47,675 nt of DNA from a bacterium (Candidatus Howlettbacteria) CG_4_10_14_0_8_um_filter_40_9 (GTDB lineage: Bacteria; Patescibacteriota; CPR2; UBA1875; GCA-2785325): positions 1-47,675 of the forward strand of contig PFMH01000047.1 of the NCBI GenBank assembly GCA_002785325.1, given 5' to 3'. The notes beneath the pieces were generated by a model. That model did no database searches. It was not told where the DNA came from and saw nothing but the letters and a program-made list of their open reading frames with translations. Below are positions 1 to 7,363 of the stretch, in pieces. The translations under genes were made by a program, and so were the position numbers. Positions within the stretch are counted from its first letter, which is position 1; every line of letters starts with the position of its first letter.

Positions 1-402
1 GAAATGTTCAAAAAACAGCTTGATCAAGGTCAGGCAGGAGATAATGCAGGTATCTTACTTCGAGGAATCGAAAAGACAGATATCGAAAGAGGACAAGTTA
101 TCGCAAAGCCGGGTTCGATAACACCTCACACAGAGTTTGATGCTGAAGTCTACATCCTTACAAAAGAAGAAGGCGGACGACACACACCATTTACCAAAGG
201 ATACAAACCTCAGTTCTACATCCGAACTACAGACGTTACAGGTGAAGTAGAGTTCGAAGGCGAGATGGTAATGCCTGGCGATACTTCAAACCTTAAAGTA
301 AAACTCATTTCTCCGATCGCTCTAGAAGAAGGTATGAGATTCGCGATAAGAGAAGGCGGACGAACTGTTGGAGCAGGAGTTGTAACAAAGATTGTGAAAT
401 AG
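1..402 (+). CDS. tuf: Elongation factor Tu, C-terminal part (5' end outside window)
   Basis: EF-Tu carries aminoacyl-tRNA to the ribosome as a GTP complex. The frame is open from base 1 (GAA before the first visible Met), so only the last 133 codons are present. They cover the end of domain II and all of domain III. GILLRGI, EGGRHTPF, PQFYIRTTDVTG and the C-terminal FAIREGGRTVGAGVV segment match bacterial EF-Tu almost residue for residue. The GTPase domain lies upstream of the window. rpsJ follows after 104 bp, the usual str-operon order (fusA-tuf-rpsJ). Confidence 0.97.
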   Translation, partial: EMFKKQLDQGQAGDNAGILLRGIEKTDIERGQVIAKPGSITPHTEFDAEVYILTKEEGGRHTPFTKGYKPQFYIRTTDVTGEVEFEGEMVMPGDTSNLKVKLISPIALEEGMRFAIREGGRTVGAGVVTKIVK

Positions 403-506
403 TTACTAAGTTGATAAGTTGCTAGAGTTGATAAGGATTAATAAATAATAAACAATAAATCAAGTCCAGATTTCCAAATGAGATTGGGGCGGGTAAAGAA
501 CTTAAA

Positions 507-839
507 ATGGCAGAAAAAAACGAGACTAGCGACAAACCGAGGATAAGGATACGGCTCAGGGCTTATGATAATAAGATCATAGACCAATCTTCAAAACAGA
601 TTATCGAAACTGTTGAAAGGACTGGAGCCATAACAGCCGGACCTATCCCTCTACCGACCGAGAGAAAGCCGATAACCGTCTTAAAGGCTTCAAACATCGA
701 TAAAAATGCTAGAGAGCAGTTTGAGATGAGAGTTCATAAACGCCTTATAGACATTCTCGAGCCGACTCCGAAGACGGTCGACAGTCTCACTAACATTTCT
801 TTGCCAGCCGGTGTAGACATCGAAGTAAAGATGGGGTAA
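507..839 (+). CDS. rpsJ: 30S ribosomal protein S10
   Basis: S10 (uS10) is a 30S head protein that also partners NusB in antitermination. The 110-residue product has an 8-residue charged N-terminal addition and then the family core: IRIRLRAYDNKIID, TGAITAGPIPLPT, and the loop VHKRLIDILEPTPKTVDSL. No clear Shine-Dalgarno precedes the ATG. It sits after tuf and before a strong hairpin terminator at 857-889, so transcription appears to stop here. S10 is therefore cut off from rplC, which has its own promoter 900 bp on. Confidence 0.97.
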   Translation: MAEKNETSDKPRIRIRLRAYDNKIIDQSSKQIIETVERTGAITAGPIPLPTERKPITVLKASNIDKNAREQFEMRVHKRLIDILEPTPKTVDSLTNISLPAGVDIEVKMG

Positions 840-856
840 ACGATTCTTCGAAATAT

Positions 857-889
857 AAAAAGAACTGTTCTTAACGAGCAGTTCTTTTT
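857..889 (+). terminator. Rho-independent terminator after rpsJ
   Basis: AAAAAGAACTG (857-867) pairs with CAGTTCTTTTT (879-889) across an 11-nt loop, and the U-run is part of the right arm. It closes the tuf-rpsJ unit 18 bp after the stop codon. Confidence 0.85.
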
Positions 890-927
890 GATTTGTGAAT
901 CACAGATCGTGAATTGAATAATCCTTT

Positions 928-985
928 TGTCATTCTGGCTTGCCTGCCCGTTCCGAAGCCTTTTGCGAAGGAGGGTCCAGAATCA
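928..985 (+). repeat. REP-like element of the TGTCATTC...ATCCAG family
   Basis: It begins TGTCATTCTGG and ends near GGTCCAGAATC, so the two ends are partly complementary. Related copies lie at 18247-18293, 19415-19442 and, in opposite orientation, 21870-21897. It lies in the non-coding stretch between rpsJ and the zinc-ribbon gene, next to a 128-bp repeat. Confidence 0.6.
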
Positions 986-992
986 AAATCTT

Positions 993-1120
993 TTTTCCAC
1001 TTTTTGGCAGCAAAAACTGGAGGAAAAACTGCCGACTTTACAGATTCTCAAAATGTCACAATCTTCATTCACTCATGTATGAAAAATGACAACAAGCCGA
1101 TTCCGGAAGTCATCTTTTCA
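993..1120 (+). repeat. 128-bp dispersed repeat, copy A
   Basis: Ungapped match to 19458-19585, with about five differences by eye over 128 positions. A third, diverged copy with a loop insertion starts at 21698. The core holds an imperfect hairpin: GGCAG (1006-1010) pairing with CTGCC about 20 nt on. An apparent reading frame at 914-1228 crosses this element and has no protein-like features. I see no gene between 840 and 1195. Confidence 0.8.
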
Positions 1121-1195
1121 TACGTTCACTCATCTTCATCCTCTCTTTGCTCACCGATAGTCGGGATTCAAGAACAGACAAAGGTAAAAATATTG

Positions 1196-1224
1196 TTGTA
1201 TTTTGGAGTATATTGTGCTAAGAT
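1196..1224 (+). promoter_or_regulatory. Promoter of the zinc-ribbon gene (extended -10)
   Basis: TTGTAT (1196-1201), 17-bp spacer, TGC-TAAGAT (TG at 1216-1217, hexamer 1219-1224). The predicted start near 1231 lies just before a structured leader. The same TGCTAAGAT occurs at 19695-19703. Confidence 0.7.
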
Positions 1225-1236
1225 ATAGACATAAAA

Positions 1237-1311
1237 GGCCAGGGGTAAGGTACTATTTGAGTTATAAAGATCCACTTTATACCATAAGCGTCGAAACCTA
1301 TTCCTTTAGCC
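1237..1311 (+). promoter_or_regulatory. Structured 5' leader of the zinc-ribbon gene
   Basis: The central hairpin TATAAAG (1263-1269) / CTTTATA (1275-1281) has a 5-nt loop. It is enclosed by an outer helix with mismatches: GGC (1237-1239) with GCC (1309-1311), and GGGTAAGG near 1243-1250 with CCTATTCC (1297-1304). The leader is about 112 nt long and ends with a GGAAGAAG ribosome site before the ATG at 1343. I recognise no known riboswitch class; it could be a regulatory leader or an autonomous small RNA. Confidence 0.45.
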
Positions 1312-1342
1312 CAAAGTATTATTAATATAGGAAGAAGTCAAG

Positions 1343-1645
1343 ATGCAAGACAAAACACTAGTATGTTCTGACTGTGGGCAGGAATTTGCCTTCACAGTTA
1401 GAGAGCAAGAGTTTTATCAGGAAAAAGGTTTCGAGAACGAGCCAAAGAGATGTCCTGACTGCCGAAGAGCAAAGAAACAGGCAGGAAGACAACAGTTCGA
1501 GATTACCTGCGCTGATTGTGGTGAAAAAGCCACTGTTCCTTTCGAACCGAAAGGCGACGGACCGCTTTACTGCAGAGAGTGCTTCTCAAAGCACAGAGAC
1601 GATGAAAAAGGCGGCTCTGAGGTTGCGGAGAAAGAAGCGGCTTAA
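1343..1645 (+). CDS. Double zinc-ribbon protein (CxxC-x17-CxxC type)
   Basis: A 100-residue protein with two zinc ribbons. The first has C8, C11, C37 and C40; the second has C56, C59, C77 and C80, with exactly 17 residues between its CxxC pairs. The tail is acidic and Lys-rich. This matches small zinc-ribbon proteins (zf_Tbcl plus CxxC-x17-CxxC) found in many CPR and environmental bacteria, whose function I do not know. It has its own promoter, structured leader, GGAAGAAG ribosome site and a very strong terminator, so it is a monocistronic island between rpsJ and rplC. Zinc-dependent nucleic-acid binding is an inference from the fold. Confidence 0.85.
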   Translation: MQDKTLVCSDCGQEFAFTVREQEFYQEKGFENEPKRCPDCRRAKKQAGRQQFEITCADCGEKATVPFEPKGDGPLYCRECFSKHRDDEKGGSEVAEKEAA

Positions 1646-1660
1646 TAAAGCTAAAGTAAT

Positions 1661-1697
1661 AAAAGAACGCCCTGAGAAATCAGGGCGTTCTTTTTTT
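1661..1697 (+). terminator. Strong terminator after the zinc-ribbon gene
   Basis: AAAAGAACGCCCTGA (1661-1675) pairs perfectly with 1680-1694 around a GAAA tetraloop and is followed by T residues to 1697: a 15-bp stem. Confidence 0.92.
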
Positions 1698-1713
1698 AAC
1701 TGATATAAAACTC

Positions 1714-1742
1714 TAGACATTGGGGATAAAATTTGCTAAAAT
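1714..1742 (+). promoter_or_regulatory. Main promoter of the rplC operon
   Basis: TAGACA (1714-1719), 17-bp spacer, extended -10 TGC-TAAAAT (TG 1734-1735, hexamer 1737-1742). The predicted start near 1749 gives a leader of about 265 nt before rplC. This is the first promoter-like signal after the terminator at 1661-1697 and should drive the S10-spc genes. Confidence 0.78.
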
Positions 1743-1748
1743 TTACTA

Positions 1749-2013
1749 GTAATTTAGTTATTACAAAGAAATAAGGCAGATTCACGGTTAGATGTGAATA
1801 AGAACTGAGAAATTATTAAGTCTTACGGATCCTTTCACAAGGTCAGGACAAGTAAGATACTGATTGTTTGTCAGATAATATTTTGCTTAAAATTTGCAAG
1901 CAAATTGATCCCGAATGAAATCACGAATTTATTCACAAATTATCTCGAAAAGTATTCGGGAAAATTAGGATGATATTCGTAAGTAATTAGGGAGTAATTC
2001 CAAAGGAATTTTT
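1749..2013 (+). promoter_or_regulatory. Hairpin-rich leader of the rplC operon
   Basis: No gene here. Stem-loops in order: ATTCAC/GTGAAT (1780-1785/1794-1799); TCTTAC/GTAAGA (1821-1826/1852-1857) enclosing CCTT/AAGG (1831-1834/1839-1842); a CTGA/TCAG loop near 1860-1875; a TTTGC/GCAAA palindrome near 1892-1904; CCCGAAT/ATTCGGG (1910-1916/1954-1960); and AATTCC-AAA-GGAATT just before the ATG, which holds the AAAGGA ribosome site. The position matches the S10-operon leader that L4 controls in enterobacteria, but I see no sequence match to that leader. Confidence 0.5.
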
Positions 2014-2655
2014 ATGAAAGCCATACTAGGGAAAAAAGTTGGAATGACGCACATCTTTGATGACAAAGGGAATATGATCCCTGTTACTGTCGTCGAGGCT
2101 GGGCCTTGTGTTGTGACTCAAGTAAAGACAGACGAGCATGAAGGTTACAATGCAGTTCAGATAGGATTTGGCGAAGCAAAGAATCTTAAAAAATCAATCC
2201 TCGGTCATTTGAAAAAGGCTGATACAAAGTCAAGCTTTTTAAGAGAACTTCGAACAGAAGAAACGTTGAAGGTCGGAGATAAGATAAAGGCAGATGTTTT
2301 CAGCGAAGGGGATAAGATCCAGGTTGAGGGAACTTCGAAAGGTAAAGGTTTTGCCGGAGTTATAAAAAGACACGGTTTTCACAGAGGGCCGACAAGCCAC
2401 GGTTCGCATCACCACAGAGCGCCGGGGTCTATCGGATCGATGTTTCCGCAGCACGTTGTTAAAGGGACAAAACTTCCGGGTCGGATGGGGAATGACAAAG
2501 TAACGACTAGAGGATTAAGCATAGCGAGCGTCGATGCTGACAAAAACCTTTTGGCTATAAAAGGAGCGATCCCTGGACCAAAACGAGGCATAGTATTGAT
2601 TAGGAGTTTAGATAAAAACAGTGAATTAAGCGAAATAAGGAGCGATGAGGAGTGA
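2014..2655 (+). CDS. rplC: 50S ribosomal protein L3
   Basis: uL3 is an early assembly protein of the 50S subunit, lying near the peptidyl-transferase centre. The 213-residue product opens with KAILGKKVGMTHIFDDKGNMIPVTV and has the conserved TSKGKGFAGVIKRHGF and GSIGSMFPQHVVKGTKLPGRMGN segments; the central His-rich stretch is the extension that reaches the catalytic centre. An AAAGGA site sits inside a small hairpin 8 nt before the ATG. It is the first gene of the long ribosomal transcription unit. The last dozen residues are acidic and not conserved. Confidence 0.98.
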   Translation: MKAILGKKVGMTHIFDDKGNMIPVTVVEAGPCVVTQVKTDEHEGYNAVQIGFGEAKNLKKSILGHLKKADTKSSFLRELRTEETLKVGDKIKADVFSEGDKIQVEGTSKGKGFAGVIKRHGFHRGPTSHGSHHHRAPGSIGSMFPQHVVKGTKLPGRMGNDKVTTRGLSIASVDADKNLLAIKGAIPGPKRGIVLIRSLDKNSELSEIRSDEE

Positions 2656-2772
2656 ATTTAAAATTAAAATCTCAAAGTTAAAAATGACAATGCAAAATTT
2701 TAAACTGTAATTTTTATTTTTTAAATTTAAACTTTAAATTAAATTAGGTATAAAAAGGAATTTAATAAACAA
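2656..2772 (+). repeat. AT-rich spacer between rplC and rplD
   Basis: Very AT-rich (runs such as TTTAAACTTTAAATTAAATT), self-complementary, with no gene. It is one member of the spacer family described at other ribosomal junctions, though less clearly organised than those at 13253-15004. Confidence 0.45.
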
Positions 2773-3468
2773 ATGAAAGTAAGTGTATACGACAAACAAG
2801 GGAAGAAGGTTAAAGACTTAGATATAAAGTCGGCTGTTTTGGATACGGAACCGAAACCTTTAGTTTTGAGAGAGGTTGTACTTTCTTTTTTAGCCGGGCA
2901 AAGAAATGCTCATGCAAAAACAAAGAAGAGAGGCGAAGTGTCTGGCGGAGGCAAAAAGCCTTGGAGACAAAAAGGAACAGGACGAGCTAGGACAGGATCC
3001 ATCAGAAATCCGATCTGGATCGGCGGAGGAAATATCTTTGGACCGACTGGGATAGAAAATTTCAATAAGAAAGTAAATGTAAAAGTTAAGAAGCAGTCAC
3101 TTTTTATGGCTCTTTCGAGTAAAAAAAGCGTAAACGGGATTATCGTTTTAGATAAGATTGATCTTAAGGCGCCAAAGACAAAAGAAGTCGCAAATATTTT
3201 TAAAAAATTACCGGTTGAAGGAAAAAAACTTGTTGTTTTACCTGAAAATTCAGAAATTCTAAGTAAATCTTTAAAGAACTTAGAAGACACAAAAGCCATT
3301 TCATTTAAAAGCTTGAATACATACGAAGTGCTGCGAGCAAGACAAGTTGTTTTTATAGGAGATGCATTGGAAAAAACTGTTGAATATTTTGGAAGCAAAG
3401 AAAAGAAGAAGGCAGAACCGAAACAGAAAGAGACAAAGCCGTCTACATCACCTAAAGCTAAGGAGTAA
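2773..3468 (+). CDS. rplD: 50S ribosomal protein L4
   Basis: uL4 lines the exit tunnel; in some bacteria it represses its own operon through the leader mRNA. Residues 30-100 hold the tunnel loop with the family signature KTKKRGEVSGGGKKPWRQKGTGRAR... ending in GGGNIFGP. The protein is 231 residues, about 25 longer than E. coli L4 because of a K/E/P/S-rich tail (after FGSKEKKKAEP). It ends 2 nt before the rplW start, so the two are probably translationally coupled. Confidence 0.97.
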   Translation: MKVSVYDKQGKKVKDLDIKSAVLDTEPKPLVLREVVLSFLAGQRNAHAKTKKRGEVSGGGKKPWRQKGTGRARTGSIRNPIWIGGGNIFGPTGIENFNKKVNVKVKKQSLFMALSSKKSVNGIIVLDKIDLKAPKTKEVANIFKKLPVEGKKLVVLPENSEILSKSLKNLEDTKAISFKSLNTYEVLRARQVVFIGDALEKTVEYFGSKEKKKAEPKQKETKPSTSPKAKE

Positions 3469-3470
3469 AC

Positions 3471-3755
3471 ATGATTTACGATATTTTGAGACAACCGGTT
3501 ATATCAGAAAAGAGCTTTGCTAAGGCAGAGGAAGGCAAGTATGTCTTTTGGGTTTCGACTGATGCCAACAAGATAACCGTAAAAGAGGCAGTAGAAAAAG
3601 CTTTTAAAGTGGATGTCAGAAACGTAAATATCCTAAATCTAAAAGGAAAAGTAAAAAGTTTTGGGAGAAAAAGCGTTGGCAAGAGAAAAGACAGAAAGAA
3701 AGCTATAGTTACATTGAAAAAGGGACAAGAGATAAAGGAATTGAAAATAAGTTAG
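3471..3755 (+). CDS. rplW: 50S ribosomal protein L23
   Basis: uL23 sits at the tunnel exit, where SRP and trigger factor dock. The 94-residue product has the family pattern: ILRQPVISEKS, YVFWVSTDANKITVKEAVEKAFKVDV, then VNILNLKGKVKSFGRKSVGKRKDRKKAIVTL. The ATG lies 2 nt after the rplD stop. About 100 bp of AT-rich spacer follows before rplB. Confidence 0.97.
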   Translation: MIYDILRQPVISEKSFAKAEEGKYVFWVSTDANKITVKEAVEKAFKVDVRNVNILNLKGKVKSFGRKSVGKRKDRKKAIVTLKKGQEIKELKIS

Positions 3756-3855
3756 GGAAAAATATCCAATTAACAATATCCAATTTCCAATGAGGATTAT
3801 AAGAAGATAGATTTAATAACCAAATAGCGAACAGCTAATAGCTAACAGCAAGATT

Positions 3856-4689
3856 ATGGCAATCAAAGTTTACAAACCGACAACACCAGGAAGAAGAGGA
3901 ATGACCTCGGATGCTTTTACTGATATCACAAAGAAAAAGCCCGAGAAAGCTTTGACTGTGACTTTGAAAAAAAAGGCTGGTAGAAATGCGCAAGGTAAGA
4001 TAACGGTAAGGCATAGAGGCGGCGGTGCAAAAAGAAAATACAGGATTATAGAATTTGGCAGTATTGAAAATAAGAAAGCTATAGTGGAAGCTATCGAGTA
4101 TGATCCAAACAGATCAGCAAGGATAGCCCTCATCAAGTTTGAAGATGGCAAAAAGGCATATATCATTGCACCGCAAGGGATGACTGTAGGGAAAAAGCTC
4201 GAGTTTGGGGCTGAAGCCGATGTAAAAACGGGGAACAGAATGCCACTTTCTAAGATACCGGTTGGTACTACTATCTACAATGTTGAGATTATACTAGGCA
4301 AAGGTGCCCAGCTCGCAAGGTCTGCGGGGACATCTGCCCAGCTAGTTGCACGCGAAGGCGCCTATGGACACGTAAAGCTTCCTTCAGGTGAAATAAGGTT
4401 GGTGGATGTTAGATGTTATGCTTCTGTAGGGGCTGTTTCAAATCCGGATCATTCCAACATCAAGATCGGAAAAGCCGGGAGAAAGAGACACATGGGTATA
4501 CGACCTACCGTCACCGGTAAATCTATGAACCCGGTAGATCACCCGCATGGAGGAGGAGAAGGCCATCAGCCGATCGGAATGAAACATCCAAAAACTCCTT
4601 GGGGAGCAGCTGCTTTGGGACTTGTTACTCGAAAGAGAAACAAGCCTTCAAATAAATATATAGTAAGAAAGAGAAAGAAGAAGAGATAA
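3856..4689 (+). CDS. rplB: 50S ribosomal protein L2
   Basis: uL2 is needed for subunit association and supports peptidyl transfer. At 277 residues it has the normal family length. Diagnostic segments are RGGGAKRKYRIIEF, VEAIEYDPNRSARIALI, VGTTIYNVE, GTSAQLVAREG and the C-terminal NPVDHPHGGGEG...KHPKTPWG, which holds the histidine implicated in catalysis (His229 in E. coli). The C-terminus is very basic. Confidence 0.98.
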   Translation: MAIKVYKPTTPGRRGMTSDAFTDITKKKPEKALTVTLKKKAGRNAQGKITVRHRGGGAKRKYRIIEFGSIENKKAIVEAIEYDPNRSARIALIKFEDGKKAYIIAPQGMTVGKKLEFGAEADVKTGNRMPLSKIPVGTTIYNVEIILGKGAQLARSAGTSAQLVAREGAYGHVKLPSGEIRLVDVRCYASVGAVSNPDHSNIKIGKAGRKRHMGIRPTVTGKSMNPVDHPHGGGEGHQPIGMKHPKTPWGAAALGLVTRKRNKPSNKYIVRKRKKKR

Positions 4690-4828
4690 AGGGTAATGTC
4701 TAATATCAAATTACTAATATCTAATGAAATCCCAAATGTCAATTCAAAGATAATTAGACATTTGACATTAAATAATTTGAAAATTGATTAGAAATTAGAA
4801 ATTGTTAATTAGAAATTAAGGAAAAATT
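4690..4828 (+). repeat. AT-rich palindromic spacer, rplB-rpsS
   Basis: The left half carries TCTAATATC and ACTAATATCTAATG units; the right half carries the complementary ATTAGAAATTAGAAATT units. The spacer could therefore fold into a long imperfect hairpin in the mRNA. No gene. Confidence 0.6.
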
Positions 4829-5107
4829 ATGTCTAGATCATCAAAAAAAGGCCCATATGTAAATGAAAGACTTCTAAGCAAGATTATAAATCTTGCTGCG
4901 GGCGAAAAGAAAGTTATAAAGACTTGGGCTAGGAATTCGGATATTTCCCCGGAAATGGTCGGACATACTTTGGGCGTTCATAACGGCAAAGATTTTATTC
5001 AAGTTTTTATATCAGAAGAGATGGTCGGACATAAACTAGGAGAATTTTCTCCCACAAGGAAGTTCAGAGGACATGGTGGAAAGCTTGCAAAAGCACAAAA
5101 GAAATAA
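4829..5107 (+). CDS. rpsS: 30S ribosomal protein S19
   Basis: uS19 is a 30S head protein that touches the A-site finger and pairs with S13. The 92-residue product carries MSRSSKKGPYV, IKTWARNSDISPEMVGHTLGVHNGK and the C-terminal KLGEFSPTRKFRGHGG, all hallmark segments. rplV follows after 25 bp with a GGTAAG site. Confidence 0.97.
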   Translation: MSRSSKKGPYVNERLLSKIINLAAGEKKVIKTWARNSDISPEMVGHTLGVHNGKDFIQVFISEEMVGHKLGEFSPTRKFRGHGGKLAKAQKK

Positions 5108-5132
5108 CCCAATTAATAAAAGGTAAGTAAAC

Positions 5133-5780
5133 ATGGAAGTTAGAGCACAAATCAAATATATAAAGATATCTCCTCTAAAAGCCAGAACGGCTGTTGGAGT
5201 GATAAAAGGCAAAAATGCGATGTCAGCATATCAAATGCTAAAGCATATGCCGCAAAAGAGTGCGGGAGTTTTGGCTAAGGTACTTACCAGCGCCATGGCA
5301 AATGCTGAGAATAATCATAACCTTGATAGAGAAGCTTTGACTGTAAAAGAAGCCTATGTAGATAACGGACCGAGTTTTAAAAGGATTCAACCGAGGGCTC
5401 GAGGTTTAGCTTTTGGAATACTCCGAAAGACAAGTCACATAACGATCGTAGTTTCCGGTGAAAAAGAGTCTCGAAAGATAAAGAAAGCAGTACCGGTTGA
5501 GGAAGAAAAGAAGATAGAAACTCCGGTAGAGCAAAAAGCGCAAAAAGTTGAGACTCAGAAGGTAGCGGAAGTAAAGGAGAAAGAAGTTGTTACGGAAAAG
5601 GCAGAAACAGCAAAAGTAGAAGAAAAGAAAACATTGAAAGATTTGGCGAAAGATAGAGTAAAGAAAGAAACCGGAGAAAAGAAAACAGTCAAAGAAGAAG
5701 GATTCAAGGGAGATAAGAAGAGCTCCGATCATGAAAAAGGCGGATTCTGGAATAAATACTTCAGACGTAAAACAGGATAA
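5133..5780 (+). CDS. rplV: 50S ribosomal protein L22 with long charged C-terminal tail
   Basis: uL22 lines the exit tunnel with a beta-hairpin. Residues 1-112 are the complete domain (IKYIKISPLKARTAVGVIKGK, SAGVLAKVLTSAMANAENN, and the hairpin PSFKRIQPRARGLAFGILRKTSHITIVV). Residues 113-215 form a Lys/Glu/Val low-complexity tail ending GGFWNKYFRRKTG. The whole is about twice the length of E. coli L22 (110 residues). The tail would project to the subunit surface if it follows the usual C-terminus; its role is unknown. Confidence 0.96.
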   Translation: MEVRAQIKYIKISPLKARTAVGVIKGKNAMSAYQMLKHMPQKSAGVLAKVLTSAMANAENNHNLDREALTVKEAYVDNGPSFKRIQPRARGLAFGILRKTSHITIVVSGEKESRKIKKAVPVEEEKKIETPVEQKAQKVETQKVAEVKEKEVVTEKAETAKVEEKKTLKDLAKDRVKKETGEKKTVKEEGFKGDKKSSDHEKGGFWNKYFRRKTG

Positions 5781-5862
5781 ATAAAAATTTCCAATTAACA
5801 ATATCCAATAAAAATTATAAAAAATCTTATTTACTAATCACTAATCACTAACAACTAATATT
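5781..5862 (+). repeat. AT-rich spacer, rplV-rpsC
   Basis: Contains TTCCAATTAACAATATCCAAT, a phrase also found before rplP (near 6557), before rplX (near 8030) and after rpmJ (near 13868), followed by TAATCACTAATCACTAA. No gene. Confidence 0.55.
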
Positions 5863-6552
5863 ATGGGACAAAAAGTAAATCCAATCAGTTTTAGACTTCA
5901 GTACAGTAAGAAATGGAAATCAATGTGGTTTGCAGGCAAGGAAGACTATGCCCGATTTCTTCATGAAGACCTGAAGTTAAGGGAAGCGGTCTTTAGTATC
6001 CTTGGACCAAAAGGAGGCATTGCTGACGTTCGTATAGAAAGAAGCGCAAATGAGATAAATATCTTCCTATCTACCTCTCGACCAGGAGTGATCATCGGCA
6101 GAGGCGGAACAGGAGCGGTAGACCTTAAGAAAAAGCTTCAAAAGTTTGCGACTGATAAGATCAAAGATATAAGTATTACTGAAGTAAAAAATCCTGAATT
6201 GAATGCTAGACTTATCGGCGACAATATCGTAGGTCAGTTAGAGAAAAGAATAGCTTTTAAGAGGGCGATGAGACAGTCAGTTGAAAGAGCTTTAAAAGCT
6301 GGGGCAAAAGGGATAAAGATCATGATTGCCGGCAGACTAAACGGAGCCGAGATCGCACGAAGAGAGTTTGTCTCAAGAGGAAAAATCCCTTTGCAGACGA
6401 TAAAAGCAGACGTTGATTATGCTTATCTTAGAGCAAAAACAACTTACGGAATTTTGGGAGTTAAGGTTTGGGTATATAAAGGCCAGGATATAGATAGAAC
6501 GGTAGAAGTAAAAAAGGCAGAAGATGATAGCATCGTTGGGGGAAAGAGGTAA
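5863..6552 (+). CDS. rpsC: 30S ribosomal protein S3
   Basis: uS3 forms part of the mRNA entry tunnel and has helicase activity together with S4 and S5. The 229-residue product starts MGQKVNPISFRL. It has the KH domain with VIIGRGG (about residues 75-82) and the C-terminal domain with GAKGIKIMIAGRLNGAEIARRE and YGILGVKVWVYKG. Length and order are normal. Confidence 0.98.
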   Translation: MGQKVNPISFRLQYSKKWKSMWFAGKEDYARFLHEDLKLREAVFSILGPKGGIADVRIERSANEINIFLSTSRPGVIIGRGGTGAVDLKKKLQKFATDKIKDISITEVKNPELNARLIGDNIVGQLEKRIAFKRAMRQSVERALKAGAKGIKIMIAGRLNGAEIARREFVSRGKIPLQTIKADVDYAYLRAKTTYGILGVKVWVYKGQDIDRTVEVKKAEDDSIVGGKR

Positions 6553-6679
6553 ACAATTTCCAATTAACAATATCCAATAACCAATTAGATAATTAGCCAA
6601 AACAGTCAGGGATTAGACATTTATACATTAGGATTTGATTAGAAATTAGTAATTAGATATTAGAAATTAAAACAAATAT
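6553..6679 (+). repeat. AT-rich palindromic spacer, rpsC-rplP
   Basis: CCAATTAACAATATCCAAT units on the left, ATTAGAAATTAGTAATTAG units on the right; no gene. Same family as the spacers at 4690, 13862 and 14356. Confidence 0.55.
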
Positions 6680-7114
6680 ATGTTAATGCCAAAAAAGACA
6701 AAACATAGAAAGCAGATGAAAAACCCTCAGTATGGAAATGATACTAGGGGGACCGATATTGCTTTTGGCAAATATGCGATAAAGTCTTTGGAAGCGTCAT
6801 GGATAACTTCGAGGCAGATAGAAGCGGCCAGAAGAACTATGACCAGACACATAAAAAGAGGCGGTAAGATATGGATCAGGATATTCCCCGACAAGCCGAT
6901 TACAAAAAAGCCGAACGAGCTCGGTATGGGTAAAGGAAAAGGACCGCTTGACCATTATGTCGCCGTTATAAAGCCAGGCAGAATAATTTTTGAAATGGAT
7001 GGAGTAGCAAAAGAAGTAGCTATGGAAGCATTGAAACTGGCTTGTTATAAACTTCCGGTGAAAACAAAGATAATAGAAAGAGAAACAGCAGGAGAAAAAC
7101 ATGAAGATAAATGA
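6680..7114 (+). CDS. rplP: 50S ribosomal protein L16
   Basis: uL16 positions the A-site tRNA and is a late assembly protein. The 144-residue product starts MLMPKKTKHRK, the canonical N-terminus, so the ATG at 6680 is preferred over the one at 6686. GTDIAFGKYAIKSLEASWITSRQIEAARRTM, WIRIFPDKPITKKPNELGMGKGKG and VAVIKPGRIIFEM are diagnostic. Its last 14 nt overlap rpmC. Confidence 0.97.
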   Translation: MLMPKKTKHRKQMKNPQYGNDTRGTDIAFGKYAIKSLEASWITSRQIEAARRTMTRHIKRGGKIWIRIFPDKPITKKPNELGMGKGKGPLDHYVAVIKPGRIIFEMDGVAKEVAMEALKLACYKLPVKTKIIERETAGEKHEDK

Positions 7115-7361
7115 TATTGTTTCAAAAAAAGAAGATGTTTTGAGAAATGACCTTACCGAGCTTAGAAAAAAGCTCGAAGAGGCAAGATTTCAGATATCTA
7201 CAAGAGAAGAGAAAAATCTGAAAAAAATTCACAGCATCAAAAAAGATATTGCGAGAATCATGACGATTCTTAGAGAAAAAGAGATTATCGAAAGTGAAAA
7301 ATCTGCGTTGGCTGAAGATAAGCCTTCACTAAAGAGTATTAAAAACGGAAAGCGAAAGTAA
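7101..7361 (+). CDS. rpmC: 50S ribosomal protein L29
   Basis: uL29 is a small two-helix protein at the tunnel exit. The 86-residue product has LRNDLTELRKKLEEARFQI followed by HSIKKDIARIMTILREKE, the expected coiled coil, plus a 20-residue basic tail. The start overlaps the rplP end by 14 nt, and rpsQ starts 2 nt after its stop, which implies coupled translation of the three genes. Confidence 0.93.
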   Translation: MKINDIVSKKEDVLRNDLTELRKKLEEARFQISTREEKNLKKIHSIKKDIARIMTILREKEIIESEKSALAEDKPSLKSIKNGKRK

Positions 7362-7363
7362 AT

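Noticed and set aside
914..1228. 104-codon open frame after rpsJ
   Set aside because: It crosses a REP-like element and the 128-bp repeat that recurs at 19458; composition is not protein-like and there is no ribosome site.
1374..1703. 109-codon frame overlapping the zinc-ribbon gene
   Set aside because: Shifted frame of a clear zinc-ribbon gene; it runs through the terminator.
2910..3494. 194-codon antisense frame to rplD
   Set aside because: Shadow of L4 with Phe/Ser/Leu runs; no ribosome site.
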